DNA of 64,000 nt from Humulus lupulus (taxonomy: Eukaryota > Streptophyta > Magnoliopsida > Rosales > Cannabaceae). The first letter of the stretch is position 1. Every line of letters begins with the position of its first letter. Location: assembly GCF_963169125.1 (NCBI RefSeq), contig NC_084795.1, positions 193,910,214 to 193,974,213 on the forward strand, written 5' to 3'. The position numbers and the translations under genes were made by a program. Below the pieces are notes generated by a model, which was not told the DNA's origin, did no database searches, and saw only the letters and a program-made list of their open reading frames with translations. Below are positions 41,446-53,446 of the stretch, piece by piece.

Positions 41446-43866
41446 TGTAATGCCCTACTTCCTTAGAGCCGTTACCAAGTGAGTTTTAAGACAAAACAAT
41501 GTGCAATGAACTCGCTAACCGAGGTTTTTAAAACAAAAGTGTGACTAAGCAAAAGTTAAGGCTGTAATCTAAAAACAAATGCTTGGTTTCATTGAAAACT
41601 TCTAGTATTTAACATTTGGGATCCCAAAACAAGGTTTGAAAACTATTTACAACTTAAAATAAGTTTACAGTTGATCCGTTATTAAAATCACAGGTTATTA
41701 CAGCCATTTCTCGAAAATACCCCCAACCAAAGCAGTCGGGCAGGCCAAACATGTACGCGTCGCTTCATGCTCTCTGTACTCATGGCTGGTCGACTCAATC
41801 TTTGCCCTTACCTGCAACACAGAGCACCCGTGAGCCGAAGCCCAGCAAGAAAACTCATGCAGTTCATAACATATGCAAATTATACAGTTAATCATATCAG
41901 ATAGTCCACATATAAACGGGTCAACCAATAGACTTAAGCGACCCGGCCATGCCGCCCCAGAAGCCTTACCAAAGCCTGGGGTCTCGGTCCTCACCGTAAG
42001 GATATCACATGTATCCATGGGGTCCCACCCTGACTACAAGCACCTCACGTGCTAAGTGGTACTTCCGGCCCCACTGCCGTTCTCGGCCTTTCGCCGTTCC
42101 CGGCTCCATTACCGTTTCATTCAACTATAACCACAGATAGTCTAACTCAAATAACATTTGAACATATATCAATTCAATCAAGTTTGCACCCTAACACGTA
42201 ATGCAATATAGGGCCGTGCCCTGCAATCACACTATGGGCCCATGCCCTGTCCTATGGGTGCTATAGCTTTCTTACCTTTCAATTCGGTAGCTTCGATCAC
42301 TTGACTCCTTGAGCACGATCCCACTCGAGCCTTAGCGCACACCTAAGCACAACCATAGGTCAAAGTCAACACTAGACCTTGAGTCCAAAACCTCGCCTCG
42401 GGACCAATCCCGAGCCACCCCGGGAAGTCCTAGATCCACAAAACAAGGTGGTGGAATCGAACCCCGAACCCTAGGTCAAAATCCCTCACAAATAGCCCAA
42501 AAACCCCTTTCTGGGCACAGGGTAGCGCTACAGCGCTTAAAAGAGAGCGCTATAGCGCTACAAGTAGATTCAGCACCAACCCAGAAATAGGGCCTAGCGC
42601 TACAACGCCCAAAGACTAGCGCTGTAGCGCTAGTTGCAGGCAGGCAACTCTCAACTTCTTTTTCAGCGATTTCTTTGAGCCAATCTCAACCCAAACTTCC
42701 CCAAATCTTTACCAAACTCAAAATCAAGCTTATAAACACTCTCCACTCATCCCAAGCATCCCTAAATCTCAAAACCCAAGCTCATGCATCCCAAATCTCA
42801 AGATTCACCATAGATGAACCCTAAACCCAGAAATTCAGTCAAACAACAAAGTTAAAGGCTTAGAATTCATACCGTTGATGCAATTTCGACCTTGATTCAT
42901 TTCCTAGACCTCCTTAGCTTGCTCTTCCTCAAAGCTTGCCCAGAAATTCCCTAAAGTTCCCATAAACTCAGCTCAAAACACAGCTCAAACCAACCAAACC
43001 CTTAAAACTGAAATTTCTAAAAACTTACCTCAAAAGTTGATGTGTTCTTGCTAATCCTTGCCAAATCTTCAAGTATAACCTTAAGATCCTTGATGCTCAG
43101 CCTATCCTAGCTCTCCTCTGAGCTTTGCTCCAAGAAAAATGGAGAGAAATGCTGCAAGAATGCACAAACCGCCCCTTTGGAAAAACCCCTCTGTTTTCTC
43201 TCTTTTCTTTTCCTTCCTTTTTCTTTTTTTACCACAGCCATATAACTCTCTCTATCAATCCCACTAAGTATATAAAGCCTCAATTAATCTATCTCTAAAA
43301 ATCCAATTGACCAAAATGCCCTCCCTATTAATTCTAAACCCTTTTTGTCCAAGTAGGGCCATTTTAGTCATGTTACCAAATTCCCGCTAATCCTCAAGTG
43401 TCTCTAATATTTTCCCGCTTGCTTCCCAATACCAGATAAATCACCAAATATGTATTCCTCATTATCAAAATTAACCTCAATATATTCTCTAAATTTCCTG
43501 CTTATACTCCCAGGCTTAACTCGAGCCGGGTATAAATTTCCTCCCTGACTTTCTGCTAATATGCTCTTTGGGATCGTCTCGAGTCACAAGTCACAGATAC
43601 ATCCACATACCAATGTGGTCTCAACAATCATCATATATCAATACAGTTATGCCCAAAATGGCCAAAATTACAATTATGCCCTTCTAACACAATCAGGGCC
43701 TACGTGCATACTAATACACATAGTCATGCGTCTCAAATAGTCATATAACATGCTTTAAATCATAATCATGCATTTTACTCATTAAAATCAAACATAAATT
43801 CCATTATGCCCTCTAGGCACACTACTCAAGGCCCTTAAGCCTTAATAGCGATTTTGGGTCGTTACA
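41446..43866 (-). mobile_element. Element H: solo LTR of a Tekay-type chromovirus, 2421 bp
   Basis: TGTAATGCCC...GGGTCGTTACA with a perfect 5-bp duplication ATGAC (41441-41445, 43867-43871). It is inverted relative to B and similar in order of motifs. No internal domain is present, so the body was removed by LTR-LTR recombination. Excising it and one duplication joins the two gag halves of element D without loss. It holds four AGCGCT(N)2-3AGCGC(T/C) palindromic motifs at about 42523-42635. Confidence 0.95.
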
Positions 43867-43871
43867 ATGAC

Positions 43872-45075
43872 CAACCCGACAGAAGGGACGCTGGGGGGCA
43901 GCCCCGACAAAATAACGTCTTCAACCGGCTCGGAGCTAGCGAGAAGCGGAGGAAAGATGAGGACTTAAGAGATGTATTCAATGATCTCCGCGAGCGGCAC
44001 GACGAGTACATCCCCCCAGCACCAGAGGCCACGACGATTCCTAGCGCTGTACAAGCCCAGATAGATGCCCTCAACCAGGCAGTGCAGCAGCTGGTCGGGG
44101 GAAGAACATCTTACATCGACCATGACAGGAGGAAAGGCACTCCTTTCGTCCAGAGGATAGCTATGGAAGAAACTCCTAGCAAGTTTAAAATGCCTACGCT
44201 TCCAAACTTTGATGGGTATGGTGACCCGGTGTCTCACGTCAACAAGTTTGAGATACAAATGGACATTCAGAAAGTGTTCGAGGATGCTCGGTGCAGGATC
44301 TTCCCTGCAACACTTTCAGATGCCGCACAGGAGTGGTTTTTTAAATTCCCTCCTGCAAGTATAGTTTCCTGGGAAATGTTCGTAAAGGAGTTTTATGGAC
44401 AGTTCTACGTGGGTCGTGTGCACCCGACTGAGGCAAACCAGCTGGTTGAAATACGCCAGCAAGATGGAGAACCACTGAAGGACTACGTTCAGTGCTTTAT
44501 GCGAGAAGCTGCTGGAGCAAAAACAGTGGGAGACGAAGGAAAAATGATGGCCATAACCGCAGGGGTTAAGCGCCGCACGCCTCTCTGGGAAAGCCTCCGA
44601 AAACATGGGGTTAGAACTACCCAGGAATTCTTGGATCGAGCTGATCGCTACATCAAGCTCCAAGATGCCATAGCCAATGAAGGAAAGCCCCCAGGCAAGG
44701 ACAAGGGGACCGCCGAGCCCGCCAAAGCTGCCAATGGGTCCAAGCCCAACGACAACGGCAAAGGCAACGGGAACGGCAATGGCAATGGCAAGAATGGAGG
44801 GAAATGGCCACACAATGAGCCTTCCACCTCTGATAATAAGCGAGCCAAGGGTAACCGTTATGAACCTCGGTTCACTAACTATACTGCCCTTATTGAATCT
44901 TGGGGAGAGGTTTATCAGGCCATGAGTTCCAGCGTGCCTTATAAGAAACCTGCTCCCATTTGAAAAGATATTTCGAGAAGAGACACCACCAAGTTCTGTC
45001 GTTATCATAACGACTACGAACATGATACCAACGAATGCAACCAGTTGAAGGATGAGATCGAGTTCCTTATTTGAC
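43872..45075 (+). pseudogene. Element D gag, capsid and zinc-knuckle part
   Basis: The capsid (PF03732 type) is seen as FKMPTLPNFDGYGDPVSHVN, AQEWFFKFPPASIVSWEMF and GEPLKDYVQCF. It is followed by a linker of GN repeats (about 44745-44800) and a CCHH-like knuckle CRYHNDYEHDTNEC near 44998. TGA codons after KKPAPI (44961) and FLI (45073) interrupt it. The equivalents in E read through as R or Q, supporting CGA to TGA decay. Confidence 0.88.
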
Positions 45076-48000
45076 AAGGACACTTGAGAAGATATATACG
45101 GGCCTCGGGAAATTCCCAACGAGAAGCTCCAGGTGGCAACGAGCAAGCGCCCACTCGCCAACGCTCGCCACCTTTGCAGCCTGACCCCGTGACTGGCACA
45201 TTGTTAACCATCTGTGGAGGCCCGCACCTCGCGGGAAATAGAGGAAAGGCCAGAGAACGATATGCTCGGACTCTGCGCCACGACCAGGACATCGAGATGA
45301 TGACTGTGGATGACCGCGCACCAAAAAAGGCTCGATCAGAAGAGGGCGAAATAACCTTCTCTGATAGCGATGCCCAACATGCCCGGTTCCCACATTCCAA
45401 TCTGCTGGTCGTGGATATCCAAATGGCCAACATGATGGTGAAGAGAGTGCTAGTTGATACAGGGAGTTCGATGAACATCCTGTATAAGTCTTCACTGGAA
45501 TGCATGAAGTTGTCCATTAAGGACCTGGAGCCCTGCAACCAAACAATATACGGCTTCTCCGGTGAGGGACTCGCCTCCGCAAGGTTGATCAAACTACCAG
45601 TGACAGTAGGTACAGCGCCTGCTACCAGGACATTGTTCGCTACTTTTATAGTAGTCGATTGTCCTTCGGCGTACAATGCCGTCATTGGGAGGCCTATATT
45701 GGTTGATCTACGGGCCGTCACCTCTATGTGGCACTTAGCCATGAAATTCCCAACAGACGCAGGGGTAGGACGCGTGTTGGGAAACCAGAGGGAGGCTAGG
45801 GAGTGCTACAATGCCTCAGTCACGAAGGCAAAGAAGGGAACGTCAAAGAGCACTCCCCCAGATAGGTTGCAGATGCCAATTGATACACAAGCTCAATCCG
45901 GTGACGAAGTCACCAAATAGGGTGTTGCCCAAAGTGAGGATAGGGATTTAGATCCTCGCTTTGGGGATTTTGAAGAAAACATTGGACCCATCGAGGACCT
46001 GGAAGAGGTCCAACTTGACGAGAAAGACCCGACCGGAGTCGTGAAGGTCGGGAAAAACCTAGAACCAACCACGAAGCATGCACTGGTTGAGTTTTTGCGG
46101 AAAAACCAGGAAGTCTTTGCCTGGTCGCACAAAGACATGGCTGGGATAGACTCTGCAGTTATCAGCCATGTCCTGAACATAGACAAGAATTTTCCACCCG
46201 TGCAACAGAAAAGAAGGCTGCTCGATAAGGAACGGTCGAGAGCCTTAAAAGAAGAAGTTGAGAGATTAAAGGAGAATGGGTTCATCAGGGTGGCGTTTTA
46301 TCCATCATGGGTCTCTAATCCAGTACTGGTTCCCAAGCCTAACGGCAAATGGCGAACCTGTGTGGATTTTACAGATCTCAATAAAGCCTGCCTGAAGGAT
46401 TGCTTCCCACTCCCAAGGATCGACCAGTTGGTCGATGCTACTGCAGGACACGAGATCCTCTCTTTCATGGATGCATACTCAGGCTACAATCAGATCAGAA
46501 TTCATCCCCCTAACGAGGATCACACAAGCTTTTGGACCAATACGGGGTTATACTGTTATAAAGTAATGCCCTTCGGATTGAAAAACGCAGGTGCGACTTA
46601 CCAGCAGTTTGTTAACCACATGTTTAAAGAATTGATCGGAGTAAACATGGAGGTATATGTGGACGACATGCTAGTAAAGTCGAAAAAGGCAGAAGGACAT
46701 GTGAAGGATTTGCAAGAGTGTTTCGATGTATTGAACAAGTACTAGATGAAACTAAATCCTCTCAAATGTTCCTTCGTAGTTGGATCAGGGAAGTTTTTGG
46801 GGTTCATTGTTAATTCAAGAGGAATTGAGGCCAACCCCAACAAGATAAAGGCCCTGATTGACATGAAATCGCCAGAGAAGATCAAAGATGTACAAAGTTT
46901 AACTGGGAGGATTGCAACCCTAAGTAGATTTATTTCAAAGTTAATGGATAAGTGCATCCCTTTCTTCAATCTACTTAGGGGCAACAAGAAATTTGAATGG
47001 ACTGGAGACTGCGAGCAAGCTTTTCAGGCCTTGAAAACCCATATGGCACAACCTCCTATTTTATCAAAGCCTATCGAAGGAGAAACTTTGTTCATTTACT
47101 TGGCGATCACTGAAGTTGCTGCTAGTGCGGTACTAGTACGAGAGGAAGAAGGCGTAAAAAAAGCGGTTTACTATGTAAGCAAGAGGCTAATCGGAGCAGA
47201 ACTGAGGTATCCTCCCATTGAGAGGTTAGCATACTGTTTAATCTTGGCCTCAAGGAAGCTACGACCTTACTTCCAAGCCCATCCCATTACAGTCTTAACT
47301 GACCAGCCCCTTCGGCAAGTCCTCCAAAAACCAGAGGCGGCTGGGCGTTTATTAAAATGGGTAGTCGAACTGGGGCAGTTCAATATTTCGTATTCACCGC
47401 GAGCAGTAGTAAAAGGACAAGTCTTGGCTGATCTTATTGTAGAGTTCACCGAACTCCCGGACAACAAGCAGTGCGAAAAGCCTAGAGTGCCTGAGCCTCA
47501 AGATGAAGCTCCCTCATGGAAGTTATTCACAGATGGGTCGTCAAACGAATCTCACGTAGGAGCAGGAGTGATCTTGATAACGCTAGAAGGGCATCGATTT
47601 CACTGCGCCATTAGGTTCGACTTCACAGCGTCGAATAATGAAGCCGAATACGAAGCACTCCTCACTAGATTAAGAATGGCAAAAGACATGAGCATAAAGG
47701 TGCTGGATATTTACAGTGATTCATAGCTGGTAGTGAATCAAGTCCTGGGGGAATATCAAGCACGAGGCCTGAAAATGGTGGCCTACTTGAACAAAACTAA
47801 ATACCTGTTAGCCCAATTCATGAAGTATACCCTCCAGCAAATCCCCCGGGATCAGAATTCAAATGCAGATGCCTTAGCCAAACTCGCGAGCGCAAAAGAT
47901 GCTGACACTTTGAATATTGTGCCAGTAAAAAGATTGAGCGAGCCAAGCATATGAGCAAATGAAACCAGTATGGAAATCCGAATGGAAGATACATGGATGG

Positions 48001-49229
48001 CGCCTTACTTGGAATATCTGACAAATGGTGTACTACCAGCAGATAGAAACAAAGCCAGAACTCTTCAAAGACAGGCTGCTAGGTATATACTGGTCGATGG
48101 TGTTCTATACTGAAGGGGATATTCCATGCCTTTGCTCAGATGTATTACACCAGAGTAAGCTAAAGAGCTCATGAAGGAAGTACATGAAGGCTTCTGCGGG
48201 GATCACGCTGGGGGGCAAAGTTTGGCGAAAAATATTCTAAGGCAGGGCTATTTCTGGCCGACTATGAACGAAGATTCAATGGAGTTTGTGCGAAAGTGCG
48301 ATAAGTGTCAGAGATTTTCCAAAATCCCACGCGCAGCCCCAAACGAGTTAAAGCAGATGCAGAGTCCTTGGCCTTTTGCAGTATGGGGTATAGACTTAAT
48401 TGGATCCCTGCCAACGGGAAAAGGCGAAGTGAAGTACGCAGTTGTAGCAGTCGACTACTTCACCAAATGGGTCGAAGCTGAACCACTCGCTACCATAACG
48501 ACCAAGAAAGTTCTTGACTTTGTCAACAAGAACATTGTTTGCCGATATGGTTTGCCTCGAAAGATTGTCTCAGACAATGAAATCCAGTTTGACAGTGACT
48601 TATTCACAGACTTCTGCAAAAGGCACGGGATTATCAAAAGTTTTTCTTCAGTCGCGCATCCACAAGAAAACGGACAGGTCGAAGCAGTGAATAAAATGCT
48701 TAAGGACACCTTGAAGAAAAGGCTAGAAGACGCTAAAGGAGCATGGCCAGAACAGCTGCCTGAAGTCCTCTGGTCGTATAGAACTTCTCATCGAACAGCG
48801 ACGGGTCACACCCCATTTTCCTTAGCATACGGATATGAAGCCATGTTACCTGTCGAATTAGATCCCCCCTCACATCGACGCATTACATACGACCAGAGCC
48901 AGAATAGCCAACTGATGATGGAGGCCCTAGATTCAATTGAAGAAATACGAGAAAAAGCCCAACTCTGAGTTGCTGCGTACCAGCAAAAGGTCGCTCGGTA
49001 CTTTAACTCAAAGGTGAAAGAAAGGAAATTCAACATCGGTGACCTGGTGCTACGACGAGTTTTCTTAAATACCTGCGACCCCACTGCTGGAGTACTCGGA
49101 CCAAATTGGGAAGGACCTTACCAGATTGAAGAAGTCCTTCATCCGGGCACCTACAAACTTGCACGCTTAAATGGAGATCTCATTCCACGCTATTGGAATG
49201 GAGAACACCTGTGCAAGTATTACCAGTGA
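45076..49229 (+). pseudogene. Element D pol: protease, RT, two RNase H domains, integrase
   Basis: Protease VLVDTGSSMNILYK at about 45449. RT has VPKPNGKWRTCVDF and YVDDMLVKS (46654-46680). The second RNase H has LFTDGSSNESH and SNNEAEYEALL, and integrase has EGFCGDHAGG, CDKCQRF, WGIDLIGSLPTG and IVSDNEIQF (E for G in the usual SDNGTQ). It ends GEHLCKYYQ at 49229. In-frame stops lie at 45918 (TAG), 46743 (TAG), 47725 (TAG), 47953 (TGA), about 48111, about 48154 and 48966. The 45918 TAG is shared with element E. It is clearly inactive. Confidence 0.92.
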
Positions 49230-49348
49230 ACAGTCCTTCCTAAAGGACTGGCTTGTATTAATTTTTACTTTTTACAAGTTTTGAAAAAGGGTTAGCCACG
49301 TTGTATGGCTAATCGCTTACAATGTAAGATCTTTTTGAGATCACTCAT
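49230..49348 (+). other. Element D 3' untranslated stub up to the insertion of E
   Basis: Contains AAGGACTGGCTTGTATTAATTT and GGGTTAGCCACGTTGTATGGCT, which match element E inverted. It ends ATCACTCAT, after which the E LTR begins. CTCAT (49344-49348) is the predicted target duplication. Confidence 0.75.
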
Positions 49349-49941
49349 TGTTGACCCAAGATTTGGCCAACAGACACAGAGTCAAAATATGCTTGATATG
49401 AATGAATATGTAGAGAAGAACATAATGACAAAAAGTAGTAACAACACGATATTTTTATAGTGGTTCGGCCCCAGGATCTGGTAATAACCTACGTCCACTT
49501 AGATTGTTATTGATATGAGAATCAATGGAGTGATCAAAGAACAAGGGTTCAATGAGTTTCACTAACCTCTCAGGAACAATACAATATCACTAGGAGAATT
49601 GCTATAGTCTCAAATGATTCAAAAGCCAAAAGTCCCTTCCTTGAGCTATCTCTTGCTATTTATAGGCTCAAGGGGGATTACAAAAGATTGTTACAGATAT
49701 TCTTTCCTGAATTATCGGATACTCAGGAGATTGTGTGAGTTAAATTCGGGATTTACAAAGATCTTCTCATTAATGTTGCTTTGTATGCGGAACTATCGAC
49801 CAAACTGGTCGCAGGTAAGACCAGGCCGCTTACTGCTCCTAATGCGTCTTCTGGTCGATACTCTAGCAGAACTTTTCCAGGTGTCAGCCACGTGTCCAGG
49901 GACCACTTGCCACGTCATCAATGCTAATTTTTTGGATAACA
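49349..49941 (-). repeat. Element E 3' LTR
   Basis: TGTTGACCC...GGATAACA on the plus strand. Minus-strand TATA box CCTATAAATAG at 49656-49666. It is similar to the D LTR. Confidence 0.9.
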
Positions 49942-49956
49942 TTTGCCCCCCAAGTT
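49942..49956 (-). other. Element E polypurine tract
   Basis: Minus-strand AACTTGGGGGGCAAA directly precedes the LTR start TGTTATCC. Confidence 0.85.
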
Positions 49957-50173
49957 TATTTATCACGAGCAATAAATAAACTTTTGGACAAACGACTCTT
50001 CGATAACCCAGCCTTACGTGTCAGAACCCTTCGTGTGTTCTTGGAAAAAGTAACCTACTTCCATCCAATCACGTCTTTTCGGTTCCCCAGAAATAATTCG
50101 ACGGCCATTCCGCTTCCCCATACTTCGAAAAAGGGAAACTGATGATTACACCTTTTTAATGCCACAGACAAAG

Positions 50174-50777
50174 TTATATAATACCTTCGAAATCCTCTTT
50201 TTCTTTTTACAGACGCCATTGTCTTCACAAGAAACCCTAAAAGCCAGATTTTTAATCGTCCCCAGAGACCGTTTCTTCTGTACTTCCAAGGCTCAGACCA
50301 AGAGTTCCTTGATCTCCGAAGGCTCTTTTTCCATCTCCATGATCATTTTCTTGGTAAGTTTTCGAATTCTTATGCTTCAAATTTTCATGGTGCATGCTTC
50401 TGTATGTTGACTGTATGAGTTTATCTGTTTCTGGTTCGAGATGCTTGTGAGTGGAATGTTTTGTAGGCAAAAAAAAAGGGTTACGAGTTAGTTTAATAGT
50501 CAGGATCATACTTTTAGGACATAAGATCGAAGTAAAAATTCGATCTTTAGGCTAGTCGGAAAATAGGTTTTTCCCGCCCTAAGGGGAGTTGAAAAAGCTT
50601 TTTTGAAAAACTTTTTACTTTCACCCTTTGATCCGTCTTTCAAACTGTTCGTATGGAACACTTAGCTTTTTGTTAGAATGCTGTTGTATAAAAGCTTGGC
50701 TTTGATACTCGACCAGCGTTATTCTAAAAAGCTTTTAAAAATTCTTTATCCTCACCTCCCCATTCTTCTGTTTGCAG
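50174..50777 (+). promoter_or_regulatory. Promoter, leader exon and leader intron of the antisense gene in element E
   Basis: Plus-strand TATA box TTATATAATA at 50174-50183. A leader-like exon follows (with AGAAACCCTAAAAGCC) up to a donor TTG|GTAAGT at 50353/50354. The acceptor TTTGCAG ends at 50777, six bases before the ATG. The arrangement is that of a plant polymerase II gene with a 5' UTR intron, opposite in direction to the retrotransposon. Confidence 0.6.
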
Positions 50778-50783
50778 ACATTA

Positions 50784-53446
50784 ATGCCAGATTTGTGGGG
50801 AGGTGAACGGCCCATCGACGACGACCTTCTCGCCCAGCTGCTCGAGGGTGAAGAACAACCGGCCGACCGAGTTCACGAGATTCCCTTCTCACGATCTTCT
50901 ACTAGACCCCATCCTTCTCCTCCTCAAATGGCCCGTTCCAAATCCGTAGGCAAGAAAAGACTTGTGTCTGAAAACAGTCCAAACCTTTCTCCCCAGCCTG
51001 ATTCGCAGGCTAGGGCTCCCTCGAACAGTGGTTGAGAAAATCCTATTCCTGACCCTAATATCCAAACTAGGGCCCGCCCTCACCATCAGAATCTGCCTGA
51101 TGTCGAGTGGTATACTTCTCCAACCAGCTCAGTGACCGTGCGGATGGTTGCTAACTACTTCAGGAAATACCCTCTTACAGGGGTTTCCATTACAATTCCT
51201 GCTGCAGACCGAAGGGCTAACCTCCCTGGGGGCATATACAGTGCCTGGTCTCAGTATCACTTAGAGGCGGGGGCTTACCTCCCTCTACATCCTTTTTATG
51301 AGGGGGTGGCCAATTATTTCGGTGTCGCCCCCTTCCAAATTACTCCAAACGGATATAGAATGCTGGCCGCACTCTATATTCTGTACAAACTCAAGAAATG
51401 GCTAGAACCTACCCCTCACGAGGTCAACTATCTTTTTGACCTTAAATCCAACCCGCAACAATATGGAATGGGTTTCTTCCACTTCTGTCACCAGGAGACC
51501 AACCGGACGTTCCTGAGTGACACCACGCATATATCGAACGTGGGGCAGTACAGTAAGGAGTACTTCCTTACACCGGACATAACCAGCAACAACCTGGCCT
51601 TTGCTTGAGGAGGTAACTGCTTGTCTTTGACTGGTCGATACCTTTAATCACAGAGTTTCCTTTCATTTATCTCAAATTGCACTTTGTCTTTCAGGCCCAT
51701 GGCTACGTCCGACCCCAACACCAGACATGGTGTTGAGGTCCAACAGACTGGCCAGGATGACAGACGCAGAAAAGAGCGTCAAGTCCATGGTCACTGATGA
51801 AAACTTGAGGCTGTCTGGCCTCCTGGCTCCTCGCCATGAAACAAGAGGGTCCGTGGTAGACGATGCCACTGCCGAGGGGGTTCCCGAGCAGCAACCTCCC
51901 GCGTCCCCTCCCCGAAGGAGGCCAACGGGGGTTACAATCAGGGAGCCCACGGGCAATCCTTCCGTAGAAAGGCCTTCTGCTCCCCAAGGCAAGGGGAAAC
52001 AAAAGGCTAAAGAGCCAGTTGTGGACTTGGGGGAATCCTCTGATGAAAATGGTAAAGTTATTTTGCTTTTAAGTAGCTTGCCAATTCCCTGTCATTTGTT
52101 TGACGGGGAGGGCAACTTTACATATACTCCAAATTTAGGGCCAGAGTTCTTCATGCCAGATAATGAGTGTATGACTAATAGAGTTAATAGTATACCGACC
52201 AGTAGTTGTAGCTCAGGTACTAACTTTGTGACCTTCTTCTTCATTTTGATCGATAGTCTTCATCTGCTTTTATCTTTACCCATTGCATGTTTTTTCTTGT
52301 GTGCAGATATGGCCACTCCCAACATCTTCGATCTATACAATGCTGAGGAGGAAGCAGAAGTTCCTCAGCTCCGAAGGAAGTCATCGCGGAGACAAACTGG
52401 CGAAATAAGCCAGAGACCGGCCAAGAAAGGTCGAACAGAGGACCCTCCTAGGGACGTGCCAGCTGGGCAAACTGCTATTCATCCTTTGGCTCCTGCCGAG
52501 AAAGAGACTCCTCCCGCTCCAAAGATCCCTCCCCCGGCTCCAAAGAACCCTCCTCTGGCTGCACCCAGCAGGGAACAAGATAGGCGGGAAGAGACCCTTG
52601 GGGCCAAACTCTCGAGCTGTGCCGTACGAGTAGCAAAAGACCGCATCGCGTACATCGGGAAAAATGACCGCGTCAAGGATGCAATGGTTGAGGCAGAAAA
52701 CATGACGGTCGACCTGGTCCTGAACAGGACCCTGAACGAGATAGACAGCATAAGTACTTCTTTTAATCCTTTTGGCCTTAGTCTTTTAGTCTTTGCCACA
52801 GGTTCTAACTCTTATCCTTTGTCTTTAGGCTTTGCTGTCCGCCACCACTGCTCGCACCCGCACCCAAGCCACCATCGAGCAGGCTAGGGTTAAGGCCATT
52901 GAGGGGTACCAAGTGAAGGCAGCCGAGGAACTTTTGGCTGCAGAGGCCAGGCACGCCAAGGAGTTGGAGGCGATGGTCCAACAGAGGGACGCTGCGGTGA
53001 CAAAGTTGTCGGAGGCTGAAGCTGTGAAGGAAGCTGCGATAAAGTCGAGGCAAGATTATCAGGATGCCAGCCGCACCCACCTTCGAGAAATCAGAAGATT
53101 GGAAGAGGTGCTCAAACCCAAGGACGAGGCCATCGCCACCCTCGAGGGCAAAGTAAAGCAGTTGGAGCTCGAAAACTCCAAAAATCTGGAAAGGTACAAG
53201 AGGACGACGCTTCGATGTTTCTACAACTTCTGGAAACACAATCAGGGAGCCGACTTCAGCTATCTTTCAGAGGATGTCAGGGCTGCCGAGCTGGCTCGCT
53301 GCGCTACCCAACTGGCTGAAGAAGAGGCAAGAGCGAGGATCCCTGCTTCCCTAAGTTTGGCTGGTGCTGAAGAAGAAGGAGGGGCTGTTGAGGATGTTGT
53401 CAATCAAAATGCCGCCAATGACCCTCTGGCCCCAAATGCCTCTTGA
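50784..53446 (+). pseudogene. Antisense multi-exon ORF of element E (putative gypsy-type transposon protein)
   Basis: ATG at 50784 (MPDLWGGERPIDDDLLAQLL). Exon 1 runs to 51612 and contains a conserved region at 51132-51600 (LPLHPFYEGVANYFGVAPFQ, LAALYILYKLKKWLEP, HFCHQETNRTFL) that resembles the Pfam putative gypsy-type transposon domain (PF04195 type). Introns: 51613-51694, 52052-52306, and one ending at about 52829 whose donor near 52752 is unclear. The frame is kept across the first two junctions (FA-stop-G|GPWLRPTP, SSDEN|DMATPN). The last exon (from about 52830) is a long coiled coil (EAVKEAAIKSRQ, EAIATLEGKVKQLELE) ending at 53446. TGA codons at 51033 and 51606 disable it, probably CGA to TGA. 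Extra antisense ORFs between pol and the 3' LTR are known in Tat-lineage elements. Their role is unknown. Confidence 0.75.

Larger units (their letters stand above)
39911..49348 (+). mobile_element. Element D: Tat-lineage Ty3/gypsy element, degenerate; interrupted by solo LTR H and, at its 3' end, by element E
   Basis: The 5' LTR is 39911-40510, matching the inverted LTR of element E (49349-49941). The interior runs through gag and pol to about 49230. About 120 bases of 3' untranslated DNA homologous to E (54020-54139, inverted) follow, and then E begins. Its own 3' LTR is therefore expected beyond the window. The coding frame carries roughly ten stop codons, most explicable as C-to-T changes at CGA or CAG. 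Confidence 0.85.

Noticed and set aside
44316..45161. 281-codon minus-strand open frame, and others at 45014-45742 and 45067-45495
   Set aside because: They are antisense shadows of the D gag and protease, with composition mirroring the sense frame and no recognisable domain.
49349..49941. Reading this LTR as the 3' LTR of element D
   Set aside because: It is inverted relative to D, and its polypurine tract lies on its right side on the minus strand, so it belongs to E.
51672..52002. Minus-strand open frames opposite exon 2 of the antisense gene
   Set aside because: Shadows of the plus-strand exon. The sense retrotransposon has no known gene between pol and its 3' LTR.
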